From DATBLE01 sp963791425 (GTDB taxonomy: Bacteria; Actinomycetota; Thermoleophilia; Gaiellales; Gaiellaceae): a stretch of DNA of 64,000 nucleotides. Both the position numbers and the translations under genes were made by a program. The notes under the pieces were generated by a model, which was not told the origin of the DNA, made no database searches, and was given only the letters and a program-made list of their open reading frames with translations. Shown piece after piece: positions 26,199-35,320 of the stretch (position 1 is the stretch's first letter; each line of letters starts with the position of its first letter). The DNA is taken from assembly GCA_963791425.1 (NCBI GenBank), contig CAWBSE010000003.1:1178001-1242000 (forward strand), in the 5' to 3' direction.

Positions 26199-26843
26199 CT
26201 ACGTGGTCTGCGGCTTCGTCGCGATCGCAGCCTTGGCGGTGGCTGCCTCGCGGGCGGGGAGCCAGCGGAAGGCCATGAAGGCCAGGACGCCGAAGCCGAT
26301 GCCGACGAGCAGCAGGGCGACTCCGACGACGATGCCGAACAGTGCGACCTGCTCCGCGAAGAACGAGGTGTTCAGCGCGTTGGTCAGGGCGGTCTCGGTC
26401 ACCCAGAGGTTCCGGGCAGCGTTCTCGACCGGCTGGCCGGTCTTCGCGTCCTTCGCTGCGAGCGCGGCGTCGTTCGTGTCCTTGCCGCTCGCGGTCAGGA
26501 AGCGCCCCATCTGGGAGTACGTCTTGCCACCGGTCGCCTCGAACGTGTGGATCCGCATGTAGGCGGCGAAGCACTTGGCGCGCTCGCCGTTGTTGATCGT
26601 CTTGCCGGCGACGTCACACGTCGGCACCTGATCCATGATCGCCGCGGGCAGCTTGGCCTGCTTTGCCTCGGCGAGGATCGCGGTCTTGTTCATGTCGGGC
26701 GAGCCGACGATGTATTCGCGCGAGACGTCAGTGCGGACTTCGTTCCTGCCACTGACCCCCATCACGACGGCGGCGACGCCAAATGCGATCAGGACGACGG
26801 CGGCTGCGTATCCGCCGAATTCGAAAAGCTTCTTTTGCGTCAT
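26199..26843 (-). CDS. two-span membrane protein of unknown function
   Basis: A 214-residue protein. The first hydrophobic span is at residues ~10-30 (AAAVVLIAFGVAAVVMG), the second at ~166-193 (LFGIVVGVALLLVGIGFGV). Between them is an extracytoplasmic domain of ~135 residues with two cysteines (VPTCDVAG and RAKCFAAY) that could form a disulfide. REYIVGSPDM and TGGKTYSQMGRFL look conserved but match no function I know. Strong GGAGGCACC before ATG. It is monocistronic, followed by a palindromic terminator. Confidence 0.75.
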   Translation of the reverse strand: MTQKKLFEFGGYAAAVVLIAFGVAAVVMGVSGRNEVRTDVSREYIVGSPDMNKTAILAEAKQAKLPAAIMDQVPTCDVAGKTINNGERAKCFAAYMRIHTFEATGGKTYSQMGRFLTASGKDTNDAALAAKDAKTGQPVENAARNLWVTETALTNALNTSFFAEQVALFGIVVGVALLLVGIGFGVLAFMAFRWLPAREAATAKAAIATKPQTT

Positions 26844-26915
26844 TTCCGGTGCCTCCTTGTGGATCGGGTCGTCCCGGATTCAAGACGCGCATGGTCAAAA
26901 TCACATCAGGGCAGC

Positions 26916-26934
26916 GCCACACCGGGCGTGCGGC
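26916..26934 (-). terminator. possible weak terminator after the tryptophanase gene
   Basis: GCCACAC and GTGCGGC flank a 5-base loop, forming seven pairs with one G-T wobble. The hairpin starts 4 bp past the tryptophanase stop on the minus strand. A short T-rich patch follows about 10 bases later. Confidence 0.35.
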
Positions 26935-26937
26935 CTT

Positions 26938-28359
26938 CTACGGAACCGTGCGGGCGCTCACTACGGATCGGGTCGATCCGACCGCGACGGGCTCGAACCG
27001 GGCCTGGAAGAAGCGCAGGCTCTCCGGCTCGTACGTCATGGACAGTCCCGGAACGGCCTCGCCCGAGCGGTGGACACGCTCGACGACGTCCGCGACGTAC
27101 TCGAGGTGGTCGCCGGTGTAGACGCGCCGCGGGATCGTCAGCCGCACGAGCTCCAGCCCGTCGTAGGGCTCGCTGCCGTGCTGGCCGGAGACGATGCCGC
27201 GCTCCATCGTCCGCACCGCGCCCTCGAGGTAGATCGCGCCTGCCAGCGCCTGCGCCGGGAACTGCTCCTGCTGCAGGTGCGGCAGGAACCGCTTCGCGTC
27301 GAGGAACACGGCGTGGGCGCCGAGCGGGAGCACCACCGGGACGCCCGCGTCGAGGAGCAGCCCGCCGAGAAACGCCGACTGCGAGACGTAGTGGTCGACG
27401 ATCCGCTCGTCGGTCGACTCGTAGATGCCGCGGGCGAGCGCCTCCATGTCATGGCCGGCGATGCCGCCGTAGTGCGGGAAGCCCTCGTAGACGACGACGA
27501 GCTCGCGTGCGCGAGCGGCGAAGGCGTCGTCGTTCAGCGCGAGCAGCCCGCCGATCGGCACGAAGTGGTCCTTCTTCGAGCTGAAGACCGCGCCGTCGGA
27601 GAGATCGGCGATCTCGTGGACGATCGAGGCGAGCGTCCGGTCCGCGTAGCCGGGCTCGCGCTGCTTCACGAACAGCGCGTTCTCGGAGACGCGGGTCGCG
27701 TCGAGGATGAAGGGGACGCCGTGAGAGCGGGTCAGCTCGCGGACGCCGCGCAGGTTCTCCATCGAGAACGGCTGGCCGCCCGCCATGTTCAGGCACGCCT
27801 CCTGGCGCACGAACGCGATCCGTTCCGGTCCGGCGGCGCTGAGGACGCGCTCGAGCGCGATCAGGTCGATGTTCCCCTTGAACGGGTGCACGGACGCCGG
27901 GTTCGACGCCTCCGGGATCGAGACGTCGGTCCAGACCCCACCGGCGAGCTCCGCGTGCACGCGCGAGGTGGTGAAGTAGAGGTTGGACGGGACGAGCTGC
28001 CCCGGCTGGATCAGCACGCGGGCGAGCAGGTGCTCGGCGCCGCGGCCCTGGTGGGTGGGGATCAGGTGGCGGTAGCCGTAGACCTCCTGCACCGCCGCCT
28101 CCAGGCGGTAGAAGCTGCGTGAGCCGGCATACGCCTCGTCGCCCAGCTCCATCGCGGCCCGCTGCTCCTGCGAGAGCGCGGAGGTGCCGCTGTCGGTGAG
28201 CAGGTCGACGAAGACGTCCTCGGCACGGAGCAGGAACGTGTTCCAGCCCGCCTCGTCGAGCGCCGTCTTGCGGCGCTCGGGGGAGGGAAGCTCGATCGGC
28301 TCGACGACCTTCACCTTCCACGGCGGGACGGGCCGGCCCGAGGCCGTCCGCACCGTCAT
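26938..28359 (-). CDS. tryptophanase / tyrosine phenol-lyase family beta-eliminating lyase
   Basis: A 473-residue PLP enzyme of the TnaA/TPL family, which splits tryptophan or tyrosine into indole or phenol, pyruvate and ammonia. Seen: RAAMELGDEAYAGSRSFYRLE, IPTHQGRGAEHLLARVLIQPGQ-type cofactor site, SNLYFTTSRVHAELAGG, RQEACLNMAGGQPFSMENL, FILDATRVSENA, and SSKKDHFVPIGG with the PLP lysine. Substrate choice between Trp and Tyr cannot be settled by eye. Its start overlaps the stop of the upstream USP gene, so the two form one unit. Confidence 0.9.
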   Translation of the reverse strand: MTVRTASGRPVPPWKVKVVEPIELPSPERRKTALDEAGWNTFLLRAEDVFVDLLTDSGTSALSQEQRAAMELGDEAYAGSRSFYRLEAAVQEVYGYRHLIPTHQGRGAEHLLARVLIQPGQLVPSNLYFTTSRVHAELAGGVWTDVSIPEASNPASVHPFKGNIDLIALERVLSAAGPERIAFVRQEACLNMAGGQPFSMENLRGVRELTRSHGVPFILDATRVSENALFVKQREPGYADRTLASIVHEIADLSDGAVFSSKKDHFVPIGGLLALNDDAFAARARELVVVYEGFPHYGGIAGHDMEALARGIYESTDERIVDHYVSQSAFLGGLLLDAGVPVVLPLGAHAVFLDAKRFLPHLQQEQFPAQALAGAIYLEGAVRTMERGIVSGQHGSEPYDGLELVRLTIPRRVYTGDHLEYVADVVERVHRSGEAVPGLSMTYEPESLRFFQARFEPVAVGSTRSVVSARTVP

Positions 28360-28799
28360 GCGGCCGCTCCCGTGGGCACGGATGCCCGGACGACCATCAC
28401 CGGCGCCGGGGACTGGGTGAGCAGTTCACGTGAGACGCTGCCGATCAGTGCGCTGGCGACGGCCCCGTGGCCGCGGGAGCCGACGACGAGCAGGTCGGCC
28501 TTCCAGGTGCGGGCCGCGCGGGCGATGCACTCGACGGCGTCGCCCTCGAGGATGTCCGCCTCGCAGCGGACGCCGACGCGCCCGGCCTCCGCCTGCGCCC
28601 GGTCGATCACCGCGCGAACGTGCTCGAGCTGCTCGGTCAGGTGCTGTTGGTACAGGTGGTCGCCGAACAGGCCGCTGACGGGATGGCGCACCGTGACGAA
28701 GGTCACCTCGGCGCCCACCTCCGACGCGAGTTGCACACCTTCCTCGACGGCAGCCCAGGCTCCGTCCGACCCGTCGGTCGCGATCAGGATCCGTTTCAT
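28356..28799 (-). CDS. universal stress protein (UspA family)
   Basis: A 147-residue single-domain USP. It starts KRILIATDGSDGAWAAVEE and ends with the ATP-binding pattern VVGSRGHGAVASALIGSVS followed by PAPVMVVR, the G-2x-G-9x-G(S/T) motif of ATP-binding members. AGGAGAAC precedes ATG 28799. It is translationally coupled to the tryptophanase-like gene downstream. The pairing suggests stationary or anaerobic stress expression (inference). Confidence 0.92.
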   Translation of the reverse strand: MKRILIATDGSDGAWAAVEEGVQLASEVGAEVTFVTVRHPVSGLFGDHLYQQHLTEQLEHVRAVIDRAQAEAGRVGVRCEADILEGDAVECIARAARTWKADLLVVGSRGHGAVASALIGSVSRELLTQSPAPVMVVRASVPTGAAA

Positions 28800-28946
28800 G
28801 GGATGTTCTCCTTTCGCACGGATTGTCGGTGCGCTGCGGCGGCGGGCCATCGTGGCGGCGGCGGAGTGTCGATCAGGGATTTGCCGCAGGTGGCTCCGCG
28901 GCGGGACGGATGGCGTCTCCACCGCCGCGCGGCCACACTGTCCGTG

Positions 28947-31616
28947 ATGGCTGCCACTTCCTCCGATGTCCGCGACGTCATCCTTCGCACCGGCGGCACG
29001 CTCAGGCTGCGCGCACCGGGCGACGGTGACGCCGGCGCCGTGCTCGAGTTCTTCTCGCGCCTCTCCGAGCAGAGCGTGTATCGCCGCTTCCACGGCTTCC
29101 CGTCGATCAGGCCGGAGACGGTCGAGCCGTTTCTCGATCCCGACTGGCACGACCGCGGCGCGCTGATCGGGACGATGTCCGTCGACGGCGAGGGCGAGCA
29201 GGTCGTCGCGCTCGCGAACTACGTGCGGCTGCGCGACCCGTCGCGCGCCGAGGTGGCATTCGCCGTCGCCGACTCGCTGCAGGGCCAGGGTGTCGGCACC
29301 CGGCTGCTCGAGCAACTGGCCGCCTCGGCGGCGGCCGAGGGGATCTCCACCTTCGTCGCCGACGTGATGCCGGACAACGAGCCGATGCTCCGCGTCTTCG
29401 CCGACGCCGGGTTCGCGGTCTCGCGCCGGCTCGAGGGCGGCACCACCGAGGTGCGGTTCGGCATCGTGCCGACCGAGCAGTATCGGGCTGCCGTCGACGA
29501 GCGCGACCATGTCGCCGTCGCCGCATCGCTCACCCCGTTCTTCAAGCCGAAGACGGTCGCCGTGGTCGGTGCATCGACCCGTCGCGGCTCGATCGGCGGC
29601 GAGCTCTTTCGCAACATCCTCGACTCGAACTTCGACGGGATCGCCTATCCGGTGAACCCGAAGGCGGTCTCGGTCGCGGGCGTTCGCGCCTACCCCTCGA
29701 TCGCCGACATCCCCGACCCGGTCGACCTCGCCGTCTTCTGTGTGCCCGGCGACTCCGTCCTCGCCGAGGCGGAGGTGGCCATGCAGAAGGGGACGAAGGC
29801 GCTCTGCGTGATCTCCGCCGGCTTCGCCGAGACGGGCATCGAGGGCGTCCGCCGCCAGGACCAGCTGCTCGCCAGGGTGCGCGCGCACGGCGCCCGCCTG
29901 ATCGGCCCGAATTGCCTCGGCATCTTCTCCGCCGGCCCCGGGCTGAACGCGACGTTCGCCCCGCACAACTTCCGGGCCGGAAACATCGGCTTCTCGTCGC
30001 AGAGCGGCGCGCTCGGACTGGCCGTCCTCGAGCGCGGCGCCTCGCGCGGGCTCGGGCTCTCGGCCTTTGTCTCGGTGGGCAACAAGGCGGACGTCTCGTC
30101 CAACGACCTGCTCGAGTACTGGGAGGACGACCCCGAGACCGATCTGATCCTCCTCTACCTCGAGAGCTTCGGCAATCCGCGGAAGTTCGCGCGCGTGGCG
30201 CGGCGGGTCGCGAGCAAGAAGCCGATCCTCGCGATGAAGGGCGGACGCACCTCGGCCGGCATGCGCGCCGCGGGCTCGCACACCGCGGCGCTCGCCGGTT
30301 CGACCACCGCGGTCGAGGCGATCTTCACGCAGGGGGGCGTGATCCAGGCCGATTCGCTCGAGGAGCTCGCCGACGCCGCGGTCCTGCTCGCCTCGCAGCC
30401 GCTGCCGCAGGGCCGCCGGGTCGCGCTGCTGACCAACGCGGGCGGCCTCGGGATCCTCTGCGCCGACGCCTGCTCCGCCGCCGGGCTCGAGCTGCCGCCG
30501 CTCTCCGCCGAGACGCGGACGGCGATGGCCGAGCTCCTTCCGCGCGAGGCGAGCCTGGCGAACCCGGTCGACATGCTCGGCTCGGCGGTCGGCTCGACCT
30601 ACGAGGCGGTGCTCCCGCTGGTGCTCGCCGACCCGGGGATCGACGCCGTGATCGTGCTCTTCGTGCCGCCCGTCGTCGCAGGCGCCGACGAGGTCGCCGA
30701 AGCGGTCGTCCGGGGCGTCGAGCACGCGCCGAAGACGGGCAAGCCGGTGCTCGCCGCCTTCGTCTGCGACGAGGGCATTCCCGGCTGCCTGCTCCGACCC
30801 GGCTCCGGCGTCGCCGCCTTCGAGTACCCGGAGTCGGCCGCGCGCGCGCTCGCCCACGCCGCCGATCGCGCCGACTGGCTGCGCCGGCCCGCCGGGGGCA
30901 CGCCCGACCTGGACGGGATCGACCGGCCTGCCGCGCAGGCGCTGGTCGCGTCGGTGCTCGAGTCCTCCAACGACGCGTGGCTGACCGCCCCGCAGGTGCG
31001 TGAACTGCTCGGCGCGTACGGCATCCCGCTGGTGCCCGAGCGGATCGAGACCACCCTCGAGGGCGCGCTCGCCGCCGCCCGCGAGCTCGGGCTTCCGGTC
31101 GTCGTCAAGAGCGGCGTTCCCGGCGCCCACAAGACCGAGAGCGGCGGGATCGCGCTCGACCTCGTCACCGAGGCCGACGTCACGGCCGCCGTCGAGCGGA
31201 TCGGACTGCCGGTGCTCGTCCAGCCCATGATCCACGGCGGCGCGGAGTTGCTGGCCGGCGTCGTCCAGGATCCGACCTTCGGTCCACTCGTCGCGTTCGG
31301 CCCCGGCGGCGTCTTCGCCGAGCTGATCGGACAGGCGCAGTTCCGGATCGCTCCCCTCAGCCTCGGCGACGCCGAGGATCTCGTGCTCACCGGCAAGGCC
31401 GGCAAGCTCGTCGAGGGATTCCGCGGCAAGCCGCCGGCCGATGCCGGCGCACTCGTCGATCTCGTGCTCCGGCTCGCGCAGCTCGCGGACGACGTCCCCG
31501 AGGTCGCCGAGCTCGACCTGAACCCGGTGCTCGGCCTGCCCGACCGCTGCGTCGCCGTCGACGCCCGCGTCCGCGTTCGCCCTGCCGAGCGCACCCCCAG
31601 CGCGAAGACCTGGTAG
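28947..31616 (+). CDS. GNAT acetyltransferase fused to ADP-forming acyl-CoA synthetase
   Basis: An 889-residue fusion. Residues ~1-170 are a GNAT domain (ADSLQGQGVGTRLLEQLA acetyl-CoA loop). Residues ~185-310 are a CoA-binding Rossmann domain (TVAVVGASTRRGSIGGE). A succinyl-CoA-ligase-like domain follows (GFSSQSGALGLAVLE) with the phosphorylatable His445 in AGSHTAALAGS. The C-terminal third is ATP-grasp (VVVKSGVPGAHKTESGG, VQPMIHGGAELLAGVV). PatZ-type acetyltransferases lack that histidine, so here acetyl-CoA to acetate plus ATP conversion is plausible along with protein acetylation. Start ATG 28947 lacks a clear ribosome site. Confidence 0.9.
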   Translation: MAATSSDVRDVILRTGGTLRLRAPGDGDAGAVLEFFSRLSEQSVYRRFHGFPSIRPETVEPFLDPDWHDRGALIGTMSVDGEGEQVVALANYVRLRDPSRAEVAFAVADSLQGQGVGTRLLEQLAASAAAEGISTFVADVMPDNEPMLRVFADAGFAVSRRLEGGTTEVRFGIVPTEQYRAAVDERDHVAVAASLTPFFKPKTVAVVGASTRRGSIGGELFRNILDSNFDGIAYPVNPKAVSVAGVRAYPSIADIPDPVDLAVFCVPGDSVLAEAEVAMQKGTKALCVISAGFAETGIEGVRRQDQLLARVRAHGARLIGPNCLGIFSAGPGLNATFAPHNFRAGNIGFSSQSGALGLAVLERGASRGLGLSAFVSVGNKADVSSNDLLEYWEDDPETDLILLYLESFGNPRKFARVARRVASKKPILAMKGGRTSAGMRAAGSHTAALAGSTTAVEAIFTQGGVIQADSLEELADAAVLLASQPLPQGRRVALLTNAGGLGILCADACSAAGLELPPLSAETRTAMAELLPREASLANPVDMLGSAVGSTYEAVLPLVLADPGIDAVIVLFVPPVVAGADEVAEAVVRGVEHAPKTGKPVLAAFVCDEGIPGCLLRPGSGVAAFEYPESAARALAHAADRADWLRRPAGGTPDLDGIDRPAAQALVASVLESSNDAWLTAPQVRELLGAYGIPLVPERIETTLEGALAAARELGLPVVVKSGVPGAHKTESGGIALDLVTEADVTAAVERIGLPVLVQPMIHGGAELLAGVVQDPTFGPLVAFGPGGVFAELIGQAQFRIAPLSLGDAEDLVLTGKAGKLVEGFRGKPPADAGALVDLVLRLAQLADDVPEVAELDLNPVLGLPDRCVAVDARVRVRPAERTPSAKTW

Positions 31617-31622
31617 CAGCCT

Positions 31623-33449
31623 GTGACGCGGCGCCTGATCGCTGCGGCCTGCTTCGTCGCGATTGCCACCGGGGCGATCCTGCACCTGGCCGGCGTGCCG
31701 AAGGCAGGCGACCTCGTGCTCGCCCTCGGAACGGCGTTCGTCCTCGTGCCGCTGACCTGGAGCGTCGCCCTGTCGCTGGCGAAGCGGGATGTCGGAGTCG
31801 ACGCGATCGCCCTGATCGCGATCGCGGGCGCACTCGCGCTCCAGGAGTGGGCGGCGGCGGCGGTCGTCGCACTGATGCTGGCCGGCGGGAACGCCCTCGA
31901 GGAGGCAGCCGCCGGGCGCGCTCGTCGCGAGCTCACCGCGCTCGTCGCCCGGGCGCCCAGGATCGCGCGCCGCCTCGGCGAGGGCGGAGCGGTCGAGGAG
32001 GTGGCGGTCGACGCGGTCGAGATCGGCGACGCGCTGGTCGTCCGCGCCGGTGAGGTCGTGCCGGTGGACGGGGTCGTCACCAGCGGCGAGGCCCTGGTCG
32101 ACGAGTCGACGCTGACGGGCGAGCCGCTGCCGGCGCTGCGCGAGCGCGGCGACCACGTGCGCAGCGGTACCAGCAACGCCGGCGACGTCTTCGAGTTGCG
32201 GGCGATCCGGCCGGCGGCCGAGAGCGCCTACGCCGCGGTCGTGCGGCTCGTCCAGGACGCGGAGTCGCAGAAGGCGCCGTTCGTGCGCCTGGCCGACCGG
32301 TACGCGATCTTCTTCCTCCCGCTCACGATCCTGGTCGCGGGTCTCGCCTGGGCGCTCTCGGGCGATCCGGTGCGCGCACTCGCCGTGTTCGTCGTCGCGA
32401 CGCCGTGCCCGCTGATCCTGGCCGCGCCGATCGCGCTCCTGTGCGGGATCTCGCGCGCCGCGAAGGCGGGCGTGATCGTCAAGGGCGCCGGCGTGATCGA
32501 GCAGCTCGGCAGGGCGCGAACCGTGCTGCTCGACAAGACGGGCACGCTCACGCTCGGCACGCCGGAGGTTGCCCGCGTGGTCGCTCCCGATGGGATCGGG
32601 CCCGACGAGCTCGTCCGCCTGGCGGCGTCGCTCGACCAGCTCTCCGCGCACGCGCTGGCCGAGGCGCTGGTCCATCACGCGATCCGGCAGGGGCTCACGC
32701 TGTCGTTCCCGGCGGAGGTGACGGAGGAACCGGGGCGGGGTATCGCCGGTGTCGTCGACGGCCGCCGGGTCGCGGTCGGCAGCTCGACCTGGCTGGGCGA
32801 CCGTGGACACCAACCCGTGGGCTCGCGCTGGGACGGCGACGGGGAGCCGGGGCAGGCGACGATCGCGGTCGCCGTCGACGGCCGCGCTGCGGGGGCGATC
32901 GTGATGGGCGACCACGTCCGCGAGGACGCCCCCGCGCTGGTGACCGAGCTTCGTCAGGCCGGTATCCAGCACGTCGCGATGGTCACCGGCGACCGCGAGG
33001 AAGTCGGTGCGGAGGTCGGCCGGGCGGTCGGTCTCGACCGGGTCTACTCCGGGCTCGGCCCGGGGGAGAAGGTCGAGGTCGTGCGCACGATGCAGGCGCA
33101 GCCGGAGCTTCGCGCGGTCGTGATGGTGGGCGACGGCGTCAACGACGCGCCTGCCCTGGCGCTCGCCGACGTCGGAATCGCCATGGGAACCGCCGGGGCG
33201 ACGGTGTCGTCCGAGACGGCGGACGCCGTGATCGTCGTCGACCGGGTCGATCGTGTCGCCGAGGCGGTGCGGATCGGCCGGCGCTCGCTCTGGATCGCCA
33301 AGCAGAGCGTCCTCGTCGGCATGGGGCTCAGCATCGGCTTGATGGGCTTCGCGGCCGTGGGTCTGATCGTGCCCGTGTTCGGCGCGCTGCTCCAGGAGGC
33401 GATCGACGTCGCCGTGATCCTCAACGCGCTGCGCGCCCTGAGGGCGTAA
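31623..33449 (+). CDS. heavy-metal P1B-type ATPase with TPCP membrane motif
   Basis: A 608-residue metal-exporting ATPase without N-terminal HMA domain. The metal-site helix reads VVATPCPLILAAP with Thr260-Pro-Cys-Pro in place of CPC, resembling the TPC(P) subgroup whose metals are less settled. The phosphorylation site is LLDKTGTLTLG (Asp304). The nucleotide-domain SEHPL motif is SAHALAEAL, keeping the His but losing the Pro. Hinge motif VGDGVNDAPALALADVG is intact. GTG 31623 starts 6 bp after the synthetase gene, so they are likely co-transcribed; a hairpin terminator follows. Confidence 0.9.
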   Translation: MTRRLIAAACFVAIATGAILHLAGVPKAGDLVLALGTAFVLVPLTWSVALSLAKRDVGVDAIALIAIAGALALQEWAAAAVVALMLAGGNALEEAAAGRARRELTALVARAPRIARRLGEGGAVEEVAVDAVEIGDALVVRAGEVVPVDGVVTSGEALVDESTLTGEPLPALRERGDHVRSGTSNAGDVFELRAIRPAAESAYAAVVRLVQDAESQKAPFVRLADRYAIFFLPLTILVAGLAWALSGDPVRALAVFVVATPCPLILAAPIALLCGISRAAKAGVIVKGAGVIEQLGRARTVLLDKTGTLTLGTPEVARVVAPDGIGPDELVRLAASLDQLSAHALAEALVHHAIRQGLTLSFPAEVTEEPGRGIAGVVDGRRVAVGSSTWLGDRGHQPVGSRWDGDGEPGQATIAVAVDGRAAGAIVMGDHVREDAPALVTELRQAGIQHVAMVTGDREEVGAEVGRAVGLDRVYSGLGPGEKVEVVRTMQAQPELRAVVMVGDGVNDAPALALADVGIAMGTAGATVSSETADAVIVVDRVDRVAEAVRIGRRSLWIAKQSVLVGMGLSIGLMGFAAVGLIVPVFGALLQEAIDVAVILNALRALRA

Positions 33450-33451
33450 GG

Positions 33452-33491
33452 ACAAAGCGGGGCACCGCCCGGACGCGGTACCCCGCTTTGT
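33452..33491 (+). terminator. hairpin terminator after the metal ATPase gene
   Basis: Arms ACAAAGCGGGGCACC and GGTACCCCGCTTTGT pair over 15 positions with one mismatch around a 10-base loop, starting 2 bp past the ATPase stop. The A-rich and T-rich arm ends make it usable on either strand. Confidence 0.8.
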
Positions 33492-33615
33492 GAAGCTTTC
33501 CGCCCGCGGCATCGCGCTCCATCAGCGCGTCCCCCGAATCGGTTGCGGGTATCCCGCAGGAGGTTCCGCGGCCCCCCGGATGTAGCCCCTCGGGCTCGGA
33601 GGCGACAGTGCACCT

Positions 33616-33963
33616 ATGAACGAGACCATTGCCTCGAAGGTCGCCTGGCACCGCCGTGGCCCCGGCCCGACGTACGTCGGATCGGTTTCGCGCGGGCCCG
33701 AGGCCGTCCGCCTGACCGGCCGCGACCCGGTCTCGGGCATCGACGTCGCGCTTTCGATCCCGATCGGCGGGATCGAGCATGTCGGCGTCGCCGAGCCCGT
33801 CACCGTCGACGGCGACCGGTACGTGGTTCTCGATCTGGCGCGCTCCGAGGCGATCGAGCTTCGTCCGCTCGGAGACATCCCACTGCACGCCCAACTGCTC
33901 GCACGGGCTCTCGGCGCACTGACCCCGCCGCCGGCCGTGCTCGCTCAAGGAGGTCGATCGTGA
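33616..33963 (+). CDS. hypothetical protein upstream of CBS-BON gene
   Basis: A 115-residue protein I do not recognise. It starts NETIASKVAWHRRGPGPTYVG, has a beta-rich centre (GIEHVGVAEPVTVDGDRYVVLDL) and ends with a short helix and a proline-rich tail. No cysteine, membrane span or signal peptide. GGAGG lies 13 bases before ATG, rather far. The stop overlaps the next gene's GTG start, whose own ribosome site (AAGGAGG) is inside this gene, so the two are coupled and may act together. Confidence 0.65.
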   Translation: MNETIASKVAWHRRGPGPTYVGSVSRGPEAVRLTGRDPVSGIDVALSIPIGGIEHVGVAEPVTVDGDRYVVLDLARSEAIELRPLGDIPLHAQLLARALGALTPPPAVLAQGGRS

Positions 33964-34655
33964 GAGTCCAGGACCTGATGACCAGGAGCGTCCTGACCGT
34001 TCGCTCCAGCACCGCACTCAAGGACGCAGCCGCGCTCCTCACCGAGCACCGGATCTCCGGACTGCCCGTCGTCGACGGCGAGCGCCGCGTGCTCGGCGTG
34101 CTCTCCGAGGGGGACATCCTCTTCAAGGAGAGCGGCACCCCGGAGAAGCAGGGAATGATCGACCGGATGCTCGCGGTCCCGGCGACGGGGCTGGAGTTGA
34201 AGCTGGCGGCGAAGACCGCCGGCGAGGCGATGTCCGCGCCCGCGCTGACGATCGGGCCGAGGCGGCCCGTGACCGAGGCTGCGACCCTGATGATCGAGGA
34301 GGGCGTCAACCGCCTGCCCGTGATCGACGACGAGGAGCGGCTGATCGGGATCATCACCCGGGCCGATCTCGTCCGGGCGTTCGTTCGCTCGGACGCCGAG
34401 GTCGAGCAGGAGATCCGCGAGGACGTCATCCGCCGGACGCTGTGGATCGAGCCCGACACGATCCAGGTCGAGGTCGAGGGCGGCGAGGTTCGGCTCAGCG
34501 GCGAGGTCGAGACGAAGGGCGACGCCGAGCTGATCCCGACGTTCGTGCAGCGCGTGCCCGGCGTGGTCGGCGTGCTGTCGAAGCTCCGCTGGCGCGAGGA
34601 GGACGGGCACCGCCACGGGCGGATGCTCGTCTGGCACAAGAGCGACGACAGCTAG
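33960..34655 (+). CDS. CBS-pair protein with C-terminal BON domain
   Basis: A 231-residue protein. CBS 1 (RVQDLMTRSVLTVRSSTAL to GVLSEGDILF) and CBS 2 (EAMSAPALTIGPRRPV to GIITRADLVRAF) form a ligand-binding Bateman module. A BON domain follows: RRTLWIEPDTIQVEVEGGEVRLSGEVETKGDAEL-type pattern and VPGVVGVLSKLRW. BON domains bind phospholipid or ligands. It likely senses adenosine nucleotides in stress. GTG 33960 follows AAGGAGGTCGATC. Its TAG stop shares CTAG (34652-34655) with the convergent response regulator. Confidence 0.9.
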   Translation: MRVQDLMTRSVLTVRSSTALKDAAALLTEHRISGLPVVDGERRVLGVLSEGDILFKESGTPEKQGMIDRMLAVPATGLELKLAAKTAGEAMSAPALTIGPRRPVTEAATLMIEEGVNRLPVIDDEERLIGIITRADLVRAFVRSDAEVEQEIREDVIRRTLWIEPDTIQVEVEGGEVRLSGEVETKGDAELIPTFVQRVPGVVGVLSKLRWREEDGHRHGRMLVWHKSDDS

Positions 34656-35320
34656 GCCGGCGGCGCTTCGTCCAGCAAGCCCTGCTCGATCGCGTAGCGG
34701 ACGAGCTCGGCCCTGGTCGAGAGCCGCAGCTTCTGCATGATGTGCGCCCGGTGCGTCTCGGCCGTTCGGACCGAGATGTAGAGCATCTTCGCGATCTCCT
34801 GGTTCGTGTGGCCGAGGGCGAGCAGGCGCATCACCTCGCGCTCGCGCTCCGAGAGCGGGTCGGCCTCCACGCGGGCCTGGGCCTCGGCCTCGGCGGCGAC
34901 GAGCCGGGCGCCGAGGGCCGGATGCACGTACCGTCCGCCCGCCGCCACTTCGTGCACCGCGGCGACGAGCTCCGCGTCGGCGGCCTCCTTCAGCACGTAC
35001 CCGGACGCCCCGGCCGCGAACGCCTCGCGCACGTAGCGCGGATCGTCCTGCATCGAGAGCACGAGCACCCTGGCGTCCGGCGCTTCCTTCATGACGAGCG
35101 GAACGCCCTCGATCCCGCTCTGGCCGGGCATGACGACGTCCATCAGGACGACATCGGGCTGCTGCTCGCGCGCCTCGAAGACGGCGGCGCGAACGTCGCC
35201 GGCCTCGCCCACCACCTCGATGTCGCTCTCCGCGTCGAGCAGGAGGTGGAGGCCCGAGCGCACGACCGCGTGGTCGTCCACGATCAGGACACGAATCGAA
35301 TTCGACTTCTTTTTCGTCAT
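34652..35320 (-). CDS. NarL/LuxR-family response regulator
   Basis: A 222-residue two-component regulator. The receiver domain has VLIVDDHAVVRSGL (acidic pocket Asp15-Asp16), phospho-acceptor Asp61 in VVLMDVVMPG, and YVLKEA. The C-terminal LuxR-type helix-turn-helix is PLSEREREVMRLLALGHTNQEIAK followed by ISVRTAETHRAHIMQKL. ATG 35320 overlaps the stop of the histidine kinase gene (ATGA), so the two are a cognate pair. Confidence 0.96.
   Translation of the reverse strand: MTKKKSNSIRVLIVDDHAVVRSGLHLLLDAESDIEVVGEAGDVRAAVFEAREQQPDVVLMDVVMPGQSGIEGVPLVMKEAPDARVLVLSMQDDPRYVREAFAAGASGYVLKEAADAELVAAVHEVAAGGRYVHPALGARLVAAEAEAQARVEADPLSEREREVMRLLALGHTNQEIAKMLYISVRTAETHRAHIMQKLRLSTRAELVRYAIEQGLLDEAPPA

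Noticed and set aside
28356..33512. A 1718-codon open frame on the minus strand
   Set aside because: Only the last 148 codons (28356-28799) encode the universal stress protein. The rest is antisense to the GNAT-synthetase and P-type ATPase genes and has the arginine-, aspartate- and glutamate-rich look of high-GC shadow frames.
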